DNA from: Pseudorhodoplanes sp. | Lineage (GTDB): Bacteria; Pseudomonadota; Alphaproteobacteria; Rhizobiales; Xanthobacteraceae | NCBI GenBank assembly: GCA_022843165.1 | Contig: JALHOD010000009.1 | Location: forward strand, 1-64,000 | Direction of reading: 5' to 3' | DNA: 64,000 nucleotides | Shown here: positions 57,726-64,000 of the stretch, one piece after another | Layout: each line of letters opens with the position of its first letter | How positions within the stretch are numbered: the first letter of the stretch is position 1 | Position numbers and translations under genes: made by a program | Notes under the pieces: model-generated | The model's input: only the letters and a program-made list of their open reading frames with translations | Told to the model about the DNA's origin: nothing | Database searches by the model: none

Positions 57726-59432
57726 ATGTCTGATGCACTGAAACCATCCGGAGGCCTGCGGCAGTTCCTGTCGATCCGCCGGCTGGCAACGCTGGCGGTC
57801 GTGGCCGCGATCGGGCTGGCCGCTTTCCTGTATGGCATCGCCGAATGGAGCGGTGCGCCGGCGGAAGGTAGCTACCGGCTCGCCAAGGCGGAGCGCGGCG
57901 AGATCATCGCCACCGTCAACGCCACCGGCACCATCAATCCGACCACCACAGTGATCGTCGGCTCCCAGCTGTCCGGCCAGGTCGTGCAGATTCTCGCCGA
58001 CTACAATTCTGAGGTGAAGGCCGAGCAGGTGGTGGCGCGGCTCAACTCCGACCAGATCCGCGCCCGGCTCGACGCCGCGCGTGCCGATCTTGAGCAGATG
58101 CGCGCGCAGAAACTCGTCCAGGAAGGTCAGATCGAGAAGGTCAAGGCCGAAACCGAGAAAGCCCGCGCCGCGCAGGCCGATGTGGAAGCGCAGGTCGCCC
58201 GCAACGAAGCCCTGCTGGGCGATGCGGAGCGCATCTTCCAGCGCCAGACCGAGTTGCGCTCGCGCGGATTCGCGGCCGAGCAGACGCTCGATACCGCGCG
58301 CACGACGCGCGACGCGCAGCAGGCCGCGCTGAATTCGGCACGCGCGCAGGTGAATTCGGCGAAGGCCGCGATCAGCAGCCTGGCCGCCGACCTGCGGGTG
58401 GCGCAAGGCAATCTCGCCGCCGTCACGGCGCAGATTTCCCAACGCGAAGCCGCCGTGCGGCAGATCCAGGTGGACCTGCGCAACACGGATATTCGCTCGC
58501 CGGTGTCGGGTGTGGTGGTGCAGCGCAATGTCGAACTCGGCCAGACCGTCGCCGCGTCATTGCAGGCGCCGGAACTGTTCCGCATCGCCGACGACCTGCG
58601 GCACATGGAGATTTCCGCCAATATCGACGAGACCGATGTCGGCCGCATCAAGGCAGGCCAGCGCGCCAGCTTCACCGTCAACGCCTTCCCGGGCCGGAGC
58701 TTTGAAGGCAATGTGAAGCAGGTGCGGCTCGGCTCGCAGACCGTGAACAATGTCGTGATCTACACGACGATTATCTCGACCGAGAATCCGCGCCGCGAAT
58801 TGCTGCCGGGCATGACGGCGAACCTGCGCATCGAGACCGACCGCCAGGACGACGCGATCCGCATTCCGAACGCGGCGTTGCGCTGGCGTCCGCCGGTCGA
58901 CACGCCGGTCGCTGCGGCGGCCGACCCGTCCGCAGCCGGACAGCGGCCGGTGGCGGGACGCGGCGGCGCGACTTCGGCCGGCGCCCGCAATATCACCGAG
59001 ACGATCGCGGCGATGAAAACCGAACTCAAGCTCAGCGCCGAGCAGGCCAGGGCCGTCGACGAGGCCGTGGCCGACATGCGCAAATCCTTCATGACTGCGA
59101 TGGCGGGCGAGCAGGACCAGAATACGCGGCGCGAGCGCGCGCGTGCGCTCCGCAAGGACCTCGACGACCGGATCGCAGGACTTCTCACCGACGCGCAGCG
59201 CCCGGCCTTCGCCGCCATCCGCGACCGTCTGGCGGACACCGGCGCCGCACAGACCGGCCGCGTCTTCGTGCTCGGGCCCGACCGCAAGCCGCAGGGCGTT
59301 ACCATCCGCATCGGCGCGACCGACGGCGCGCAGACCGAAGTGCTGTCAGGCCTCGACGTCGGGCGCGAGGTCATCATCGGCGGCGGCCCCCCGGCCGGCG
59401 CGGCGCAGCGCGGCCCGCGCTTCGGCTTCTGA
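57726..59432 (+). CDS. MacA-type periplasmic adaptor (membrane fusion protein) with extra helical insert
   Basis: The protein has 568 residues. An N-terminal anchor (about 20-40) is followed by lipoyl half-motifs (GSQLSGQVVQILADYNSEV near 80 and TDIRSPVSGVVVQRNVELG near 255), an alpha-helical hairpin of about 120 residues between them, and beta-barrel regions to about 385. Normal adaptors then close; here a segment of about 110 residues follows (about 395-505) with LKLSAEQARAVDEAV and LLTDAQRPAFAAIRDRL, like Spy/CpxP LTxxQ helices, before the last domain resumes (GRVFVLGPDRKPQGVTIRIG). It is 8 bp upstream of the macB-type ATPase. Confidence 0.92.
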   Translation: MSDALKPSGGLRQFLSIRRLATLAVVAAIGLAAFLYGIAEWSGAPAEGSYRLAKAERGEIIATVNATGTINPTTTVIVGSQLSGQVVQILADYNSEVKAEQVVARLNSDQIRARLDAARADLEQMRAQKLVQEGQIEKVKAETEKARAAQADVEAQVARNEALLGDAERIFQRQTELRSRGFAAEQTLDTARTTRDAQQAALNSARAQVNSAKAAISSLAADLRVAQGNLAAVTAQISQREAAVRQIQVDLRNTDIRSPVSGVVVQRNVELGQTVAASLQAPELFRIADDLRHMEISANIDETDVGRIKAGQRASFTVNAFPGRSFEGNVKQVRLGSQTVNNVVIYTTIISTENPRRELLPGMTANLRIETDRQDDAIRIPNAALRWRPPVDTPVAAAADPSAAGQRPVAGRGGATSAGARNITETIAAMKTELKLSAEQARAVDEAVADMRKSFMTAMAGEQDQNTRRERARALRKDLDDRIAGLLTDAQRPAFAAIRDRLADTGAAQTGRVFVLGPDRKPQGVTIRIGATDGAQTEVLSGLDVGREVIIGGGPPAGAAQRGPRFGF

Positions 59433-59439
59433 GGCCGTC

Positions 59440-60186
59440 ATGGCGCTGATCGAGACCAGCAGGCTGACGCGGCTCTATCAGCTGGGCGGCGAGACCGTAC
59501 ATGCCCTGCAGGACGTCTCGCTCAGCATCGAGGCCGGCGATTTCGTCGCGGTGATGGGACCGTCGGGATCGGGCAAGTCCACCTTCATGAACGTGGTCGG
59601 CTGTCTCGACCGGCCGACCGCGGGCACCTATCGCCTCGACGGCGAGACCATCTCGTCGCTCGGCGGCGATTCGCTCGCCGCCGTGCGCAACCGCAAGATC
59701 GGCTTCGTGTTCCAGCAATTCAATCTGCTCGACCGGCTCGACGCGCTCGCCAATGTCGAACTGCCGATGATTTATGCCGGCATAGACCCTTCGCGTCGTC
59801 GCGAACTGGCTGCGGCCGCTCTCCGGCGTGTCGGCCTTGGCGAACGTATTCACCACCGTCCCACTCAGCTCTCCGGCGGCCAGCAACAACGCGTTGCAAT
59901 CGCCCGTGCGATCGTCAACGCGCCGAAAATACTGCTCGCCGACGAGCCGACCGGCGCGCTCGACAGCCGCACCTCGGTGGAGTTGATGGCGCTGTTTCAG
60001 GAGCTCAACCGCGAAGGCATGACGATCTGCATCGTCACGCATGAATCCGACATCGCCGGCTACGCGAAACGGCTGGTGCGATTTCTCGACGGCCGCGTGG
60101 TGAGCGACGTGCGGCAGCCGCAGGCCGACGCGGCGGCGCATCTCGCCGGGATCACGCACCCCGCGCCGGCGGAGGCCGCCGAATGA
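59440..60186 (+). CDS. MacB-type ABC transporter ATP-binding protein
   Basis: The protein has 248 residues from the ATG at 59440. Walker A is GPSGSGKST near 40-48, the Q-loop [12 protein letters not shown] near 90, the signature [15 protein letters not shown] near 145-160, Walker [13 protein letters not shown] near 168-178, and the switch His is in VTHESD. It belongs to the LolD/MacB/FtsE branch that works with FtsX-type permeases. Unlike E. coli MacB, ATPase and permease are separate genes. It overlaps the permease by ATGA. Confidence 0.96.
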   Translation: MALIETSRLTRLYQLGGETVHALQDVSLSIEAGDFVAVMGPSGSGKSTFMNVVGCLDRPTAGTYRLDGETISSLGGDSLAAVRNRKIGFVFQQFNLLDRLDALANVELPMIYAGIDPSRRRELAAAALRRVGLGERIHHRPTQLSGGQQQRVAIARAIVNAPKILLADEPTGALDSRTSVELMALFQELNREGMTICIVTHESDIAGYAKRLVRFLDGRVVSDVRQPQADAAAHLAGITHPAPAEAAE

Positions 60187-61415
60187 CCTATCGCGACGCG
60201 ATCGTGTCGGCCATCGACGCGCTGCGGCTCAACAAGCTGCGCAGCGCGCTGACCATGCTCGGCATCGTGATCGGCGTGGCGGCGGTGATCGCCATGGTGG
60301 CGGTCGGCGGCGGCGCGCGCGAGCAGGTGGTGGCGCAGATCCGCAGTCTCGGCTCCAACCTGCTGATCATCACGCCCGGCAATGTCACCTCCGGCGGCGT
60401 GCGCATGGGCGGCGGCGCGGCCTCGACGCTGACCGCCGAGGACGCTTCCGCCATCATGGCCGAAGTGCCGAGCGTGCAGATCACAGCGCCCAACATGCGC
60501 GGCAGCGCGCAGCTGATCGCCGGCGGCATGAACTGGGCGACGGCGGTGTTCGGCATCGATTCCGGCTGGTTCGAGGCGCGCGACTGGGATGTCGAGATGG
60601 GCCGCGTGTTCGAGCCGGAGGAAGTCGCGCGCGGCGCGCAGGTCGCGATCATCGGGCAGACCGTGGCGCGCAATCTTTACGGCGGCCTCGACCCGGTCGG
60701 CCAGGAATTGCGCATCCGCAATGTGCCGTTCCGTGTGATCGGCGTGATGAGCCGGAAGGGCCAGACCACCTGGGGCTCCGACCAGGACGACGTAGTGTTC
60801 GTGCCGCTCAACACCGCGCGCCAGCGCGTGCTCGGCCGCAACCAGGCCAATGCCCGCTCGGTCGGCACCATCTATGTCAAGGTGCGCGAGGGCGAAAGCA
60901 TGGGCGCGGCGGAGGAGGAGATCAAATCGCTCTTGCGCCAGCGCCACCGCATCCAGCCCGGCACCGAGGACGATTTCTCCATCCGCAATCTCGCCGATCT
61001 CGCCGCGACGCGCGAGGCCAGCGCGCGCACGCTGGCGCTGCTGCTCGCCGCCGTGGCCGGTGTGTCGCTGATGGTCGGCGGGATCGGCATCATGAACATC
61101 ATGCTGGTGTCGGTGACCGAACGCACGCGCGAGATCGGCCTGCGGCTCGCCATCGGCGCACGGCAATGGGATATCCTGCGGCAATTCCTGTTCGAGGCGG
61201 CCGGCCTCTCCGCCATCGGCGGCGCGATCGGCGTGTTCATCGGCGTCGCCGCAGCCTATCTGATTTCCAACGCGGCGGGATGGCCGCTGCTGATCGAGCC
61301 GATGTCGATCCTGATCGCGGTCGTGTTTTCCGGCCTGGTCGGCGTGTTCTTCGGCTGGTATCCGGCCTTGCGCGCCTCGCGGCTCGATCCGATCGAGGCG
61401 CTGCGGCACACCTGA
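60183..61415 (+). CDS. MacB/FtsX-type ABC transporter permease
   Basis: The protein has 410 residues. It has an N-terminal membrane helix (SALTMLGIVIGVAAVIAMVAVG near 20-41), a long periplasmic MacB_PCD domain (about 50-270) and the FtsX domain with three helices at the C-terminus (LALLLAAVAGVSLMVGGIGI, FLFEAAGLSAIGGAIGVFIG, MSILIAVVFSGLVGVFFGWY), ending PALRASRLDPIEALRHT. With the adaptor and ATPase it forms a tripartite mechanotransmission pump. No outer-membrane TolC gene is present here, so a shared TolC is expected. Confidence 0.96.
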   Translation: MTYRDAIVSAIDALRLNKLRSALTMLGIVIGVAAVIAMVAVGGGAREQVVAQIRSLGSNLLIITPGNVTSGGVRMGGGAASTLTAEDASAIMAEVPSVQITAPNMRGSAQLIAGGMNWATAVFGIDSGWFEARDWDVEMGRVFEPEEVARGAQVAIIGQTVARNLYGGLDPVGQELRIRNVPFRVIGVMSRKGQTTWGSDQDDVVFVPLNTARQRVLGRNQANARSVGTIYVKVREGESMGAAEEEIKSLLRQRHRIQPGTEDDFSIRNLADLAATREASARTLALLLAAVAGVSLMVGGIGIMNIMLVSVTERTREIGLRLAIGARQWDILRQFLFEAAGLSAIGGAIGVFIGVAAAYLISNAAGWPLLIEPMSILIAVVFSGLVGVFFGWYPALRASRLDPIEALRHT

Positions 61416-61437
61416 CATCGCGGCAGGCAAAACCATT

Positions 61438-61460
61438 CCTCCGCGGCACGGCCGCGGAGG
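61438..61460 (-). terminator. 10-bp GC hairpin after the MacB permease gene
   Basis: CCTCCGCGGC (61438-61447) and GCCGCGGAGG (61451-61460) form a perfect stem with a 3-nt loop. On the minus strand AATGGTTTTGCC follows, so it would terminate the BA14K-like remnant's strand; on the plus strand there is no T-run, although it may still end the efflux operon. Confidence 0.5.
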
Positions 61461-61476
61461 ACACGCGCAGTCTGCG

Positions 61477-61632
61477 TTACGGACAGGGATGACGGCGTCC
61501 GTCATAGCCGAGATAGGTGCCGCTCGCCGGATCGTAGGAGCGGAACTCCTTGTCGTGATTGCCGTGTGTCGCGCCGCCCGGAGGCCAGCGGCGCGTGCCC
61601 CGCTCCGCGCCTGCGGCGAACCGCCGCCTGCG
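61477..61632 (-). pseudogene. BA14K-like C-terminal gene remnant
   Basis: Read on the minus strand this 51-codon open stretch encodes a C-terminus FRSYDPASGTYLGYDGRRHP followed by CP and a TAA. That pattern is the hallmark end of BA14K-like small exported proteins of Rhizobiales. The frame is blocked by a TGA at 61633-61635, and no ATG, GTG or TTG lies between that stop and the conserved part; no signal peptide or BA14K N-terminus is visible in other frames upstream. It is therefore a fragment, probably left by deletion or truncated in this lineage. Confidence 0.6.
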
Positions 61633-61693
61633 TCAACCGCGCGGCAATGATCCGCGCGGGCGCTGGCAGAATGACGCGCGCAGGGGCGAAAGG

Positions 61694-62212
61694 ATGACGC
61701 CGCAGGACATGCCGAAGAAATCCTCGCCGCTCGCCGCGCTGCTGTTCGGACTGCTGTTCATGGCGATCGGCATGCCGTTCGTGCTGATGTGGGCGGGCGC
61801 GATCACGCCCGATCCGGCGAAGCTGCATGCGCCGCTCTGGGTCGTCGGCTGCGCCGGGCTCGCCTTCGTCTTCGCCGGGATCACCTTCGCGCTGAACGCC
61901 GCCGCGCCCACGCAGCGGAGCGACGGCGGACTGCCGGACAGCGCGCCGCTGTCCTTTCGGATTTTGCAGGACGTCACCGCGCTCGGCATTGTCGGCGCGT
62001 TCGCGCTGATCGGCACCTGGGTCGCCGTCGCGCCGGGCGAGCGCAGCTTCAGAAGCAGCGGCACGGTGATGGGCGTCACCCAGTCCGGCGCCGGCCATTC
62101 CACAATCGGCCGCATCGTGTTCGGCCTGGGCGCCGCGATCTGCTGGCTGTTCGTGCTGTGGCTGGCGCAGCGGCTGTGGCGAAAATATTTCCCGCCCACC
62201 ACGTCCGGCTAG
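61694..62212 (+). CDS. Hypothetical membrane protein
   Basis: The protein has 172 residues from the ATG at 61694. Four hydrophobic segments: about 10-32 (SPLAALLFGLLFMAIGMPFVL), 47-68 (LWVVGCAGLAFVFAGITFAL), 92-111 (ILQDVTALGIVGAFALIGTWV) and 140-160 (IVFGLGAAICWLFVLWLAQ). No function is recognisable. AAGG touches the ATG and GGGG lies 9 nt upstream, so the start is fairly certain but the frame is open for 45 codons further. Confidence 0.7.
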   Translation: MTPQDMPKKSSPLAALLFGLLFMAIGMPFVLMWAGAITPDPAKLHAPLWVVGCAGLAFVFAGITFALNAAAPTQRSDGGLPDSAPLSFRILQDVTALGIVGAFALIGTWVAVAPGERSFRSSGTVMGVTQSGAGHSTIGRIVFGLGAAICWLFVLWLAQRLWRKYFPPTTSG

Positions 62213-62540
62213 CCAACGCTCCGCCGTCCGTGTTCTTTGAGTGGGGCCGGGTACCCCATCCCTGTTTCCATTTTCGAAAAGAAAATGGAGCGCCGGGAGG
62301 CGCCAGGGGTTTGCGAGACCCCTTTGGCGGACGCCTTGCGATCGGCTCCGCCGTGCGCCCACGGCCCGTTCCGGTTACCCGGAGGGACCGCTTCGGGGCG
62401 CACGGGCCCAGTGACGCAGGGCCCTGCGCCTCCCGGCGCTCCACCATTCCTTGCACGCCGCCGGAGGCCTCCGGCCGCGGGCGAGGATTGATAGGAATAT
62501 ATTCTAGACGAGGGAAGGTGTCAAGCCGGCTTCGCGATGG
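62213..62540. repeat. Palindrome-rich structured element with 18-bp inverted repeat
   Basis: This gene-free stretch is packed with perfect inverted repeats. TGGAGCGCCGGGAGGCGC (62286-62303) returns exactly as its reverse complement at 62426-62443, enclosing 122 nt. Inside lie four hairpins in order: AGGGGT/ACCCCT (62305-62323), GGCGGA/TCCGCC (62326-62352), GTGCGCCC/GGGCGCAC (62353-62403), GGGCCC/GGGCCC (62404-62424). Outside are TGGGG/CCCCA (62242-62258), CCATTTTC/GAAAATGG (62268-62288, competing with the long stem), and the perfect 16-bp palindrome GCCGGAGGCCTCCGGC (62460-62475). No reading frame looks coding. A structured RNA or a palindromic mobile repeat fits best. Confidence 0.65.
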
Positions 62541-62906
62541 CTAGCGGCGCACATTGCGCCCGCCGCCCCACCAGCCCCGGATGCGCCGCCAGGTGTCGCG
62601 CCCGGCGCTCGAGAACAGCGCGATCAGCACGCCGGCAATCGCCAGCGGAATCCACAGCAGCACCAGAGCCGACAGCACGACAAAGACCAGCGCCATCGCG
62701 AGGCCGACCGCGAGCAGGATCAGCACGATGGCGAACGGCCCCGGCCGTTTCAGCGACATGCGCCTGATGCCGTCGGGGCCTTCCTCGACATGGATGAAGA
62801 CGCTTTCGAATCCGCCGCGCCGCCGGCGCGCGTCCTCGCCGGGCGGGATGATCTCGGGCTCGTAGCGCGGCTGTTCGGCGCGGGGACGGTCGGGTTCGTT
62901 GCTCAT
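62541..62906 (-). CDS. Hypothetical membrane protein
   Basis: The protein has 121 residues. The N-terminal 55 residues are charged (PRAEQPRYEPEIIPPGEDAR... GFESVFIHVEEGPDGIRRM). A long hydrophobic stretch of about 45 residues follows (FAIVLILLAVGLAMALVFVV, then LSALVLLWIPLAIAGVLIAL), probably two helices, and a basic tail RRIRGWWGGGRNVRR. It looks like small membrane proteins common in Rhizobiales, but I know no function. The ATG at 62906 is clear. Confidence 0.75.
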   Translation of the reverse strand: MSNEPDRPRAEQPRYEPEIIPPGEDARRRRGGFESVFIHVEEGPDGIRRMSLKRPGPFAIVLILLAVGLAMALVFVVLSALVLLWIPLAIAGVLIALFSSAGRDTWRRIRGWWGGGRNVRR

Positions 62907-62964
62907 GCGGGGAATATGGGGCCACGCGAACGCGGCGGCAACATCAGCGTGCCGTCAGACCGCT

Positions 62965-63578
62965 TTACGAATGGCCTGTGACCCAATCCTGCATGCATTC
63001 GATCAGTTCGCCAACCGGCAGCTTCTCGATATCATCATCGGAGAAACCGCGGGCTTTCAACACGTCATAATTGGCCGCCATGAAATCGTTGAAATCACCC
63101 CACACTTTCGCCGGCCCGGGTGCGCGTAACCGCGCTTCAGTATTTAACCAATTACGTACTTCAGTAACGACTTTGACTGGCTCATTGTTATGAGCCGCAA
63201 TGTCTGAGTTCGACATATCAGATAAAGCAGCCTGATATCTGAATCTCTCGGCTTCAAGTATCAGACACTTCTTATTCGCCGACTGCCCTCGCTTGAACAG
63301 CCTGCACCCGACATCCAACCAAGTTCAAACGGCATATTCAAGCGATAGAATTCGCCAGCCTTGCTAGCTTGCAATCGAGATAGGTCGTGAACAGCATATT
63401 TCGATTGCTGAATCAGCAGAACAATCTTGTCGTATCTCGGCTTACCGGAATCCAGACTCTCCAGGGCAATACGAGGGGAGAATCCTAGATAAATCAAACA
63501 AAACAAAAGCGGCCGGAGAAGCGGAAGATACTCATCATCAAAAGGGCAGTTCACAAAGACATTGCGATTGAACCTCAT
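62965..63578 (-). pseudogene. Frameshifted protein of the NVFxNCPFD...MPFELG type (possible TIR-like/NDT-like fold)
   Basis: Two overlapping frames encode one protein. The first (ATG 63578, behind GAGGATGGGGG) reads MRFNRNVFVNCPFDDEYLPL, AVHDLSRLQASKAGEFYRL, NMPFELG, then runs off frame and stops at 63261. The second frame continues DVGCRLFKRGQSANKKCLIL, ALSDMSNSDIAAHNNEPV, and ends IECMQDWVTGHS at 62965. Restoring one T in GGTTGG near 63315-63320 joins them into about 204 residues. I recall intact homologues of this pattern as small hypothetical bacterial proteins. The Glu of MPFELG sits where TIR-like and nucleoside deoxyribosyltransferase-like folds keep a catalytic Glu (inference). DNA here is AT-richer than the window. 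It follows DUF2188 by 26 bp. Confidence 0.65.
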
Positions 63579-63604
63579 CCCCCATCCTCAACGCCTATCC
63601 CCCG

Positions 63605-63838
63605 TCAGCGCTTATCCCTAGGCGGCAAAGGATCATTGCCGTAACTATCTTTTGTTCTAATCGTACCGTCTTTCCTATGTACGTAAAGTTCGGTTCGCTC
63701 ATCCTTAGCGACCCGCCGACCATATTTTACAGCGGCTTCTTGAGTATCAAAAACTCGACCGGCACGATCAGCACCTGAATGTCGAACGCTCCATCCCCCT
63801 TTGGGATTCGGCACCACATGGCGAGACACTTTCCTCAT
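63605..63838 (-). CDS. DUF2188 domain-containing protein
   Basis: The protein has 77 residues and matches DUF2188 along its length: HVVPNPKGGWSVRHSGADRA, then FDTQEAAVKYGRRVAKDERT and the typical end ELYVHRKDGTIRTKDSYGND followed by PLPPRDK. The fold is a small alpha/beta domain; function unknown, but such proteins are frequent in variable genome regions. The ATG at 63838 has only a weak GAGAG upstream. It precedes the frameshifted gene on the same strand by 26 bp, so the two form a small operon of distinctly AT-richer DNA. Confidence 0.88.
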   Translation of the reverse strand: MRKVSRHVVPNPKGGWSVRHSGADRAGRVFDTQEAAVKYGRRVAKDERTELYVHRKDGTIRTKDSYGNDPLPPRDKR

Positions 63839-63872
63839 GCTGATTGGCTCTCTCTAAAGTGCGGAAGTAACA

Positions 63873-63888
63873 ATATCACGCCTGATAT
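63873..63888. promoter_or_regulatory. 6-4-6 inverted repeat upstream of DUF2188
   Basis: ATATCA-CGCC-TGATAT is a perfect inverted repeat 35-50 bp before the DUF2188 ATG, overlapping a promoter-like AT-rich stretch (TTGTGT and TGATAT on the minus strand, 16 bp apart). Its size and symmetry suit a dimeric helix-turn-helix repressor, or it may be a hairpin in the leader. Confidence 0.35.
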
Positions 63889-63931
63889 AAAGATACACAA
63901 CAGCCTCATCGCTACGAAGTAGCGCGGGCGA

Positions 63932-64000
63932 TCACTCCGCCGCCGTTCGCCCCGCTCCGCCCGCGCCAAACCGGCGTTCGATGTAGTCCATCACCATCGC
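63932..64000 (-). CDS. Partial CDS at the right edge, C-terminus only
   Basis: The last 22 codons of a minus-strand gene enter the window: MVMDYIERRFGAGGAGR then TAAE and TGA at 63932-63934. The codon use is typical of the GC-rich chromosome. The DYIERRFG-type ending is seen in some ABC transporter permeases, but the fragment is too short to assign. A small hairpin CGCTAC-GAA-GTAGCG (63910-63924) lies just past the stop. Confidence 0.5.
   Translation of the reverse strand, partial: AMVMDYIERRFGAGGAGRTAAE

Noticed and set aside
60060-61505. 481-codon frame opposite the MacB permease gene
   Set aside because: Antisense shadow; the permease is clear on the plus strand.

Overview
This 64 kb window looks like chromosomal DNA of a GC-rich alphaproteobacterium of the order Hyphomicrobiales (Rhizobiales), probably near Bradyrhizobiaceae/Xanthobacteraceae. 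The grounds are a CarD-FdxA-S4-SUV3-like helicase cluster, aerobic cobaltochelatase CobS/CobT, a PHB cluster with PhaR, DUF4167 after prfA-prmC, an orphan Flp pilin behind a CtrA-type box, and ATGGCCGGG palindromic terminators. The species cannot be told from the sequence alone. I found no rRNA, tRNA, CRISPR array, insertion sequence or prophage.

Layout. 0-8 kb: carD, fdxA, an Rsm22-type methyltransferase, an S4 protein and a large helicase (minus strand), then DUF3108 and rpmB (plus). 8-13 kb: cobS-DUF502-cobT-phytase-like operon. 13-16 kb: an AraC regulator whose gene precedes a tandem 22-bp repeat and two small exported proteins; J-domain protein and bolA. 16.7-21 kb: LysR regulator and aroK-aroB-CNNM/CBS operon. 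21-29 kb: xerD, accA, a lipoprotein L,D-transpeptidase, an HPF/cold-shock fusion, secA. 29-35 kb: parvulin, argJ, mutT, flp, an NDUFAF5-like methyltransferase, comF, and the overlapping grxC-nitrilase-DUF1178 operon. 35-45 kb: EamA exporter, ubiG, lysC, ptsP, prfA-prmC, a long leader and DUF4167. 45-52 kb: gloB, DUF985 cupin, a second EamA exporter, phbB, phbA, phaR, a GGDEF/EAL protein. 52-57.6 kb: ggt, membrane protein, rpmF, mtgA (minus), polyprenyl synthase and DUF1345 (plus). 57.7-61.4 kb: a MacA/MacB-type ABC efflux system.

Most of the window is housekeeping: translation (rpmB, rpmF, prfA, prmC, rsm22, hpf), envelope (mtgA, ldt, secA, parvulin), amino-acid and cofactor synthesis (aroK/B, argJ, lysC, ubiG, cobS/T), and carbon storage (phbA/B, phaR).

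The accessory part is the last 2.6 kb. It holds a BA14K-like gene remnant, a compact palindrome-rich element (about 62242-62475) enclosed by a perfect 18-bp inverted repeat with four internal hairpins, and an AT-richer two-gene module: DUF2188 followed by a frameshifted protein of the NVFxNCPFD...MPFELG type. A 6-4-6 inverted repeat lies upstream of DUF2188. That module and the structured element are the best candidates for something undescribed; the AraC-linked exported-protein module is the next best.
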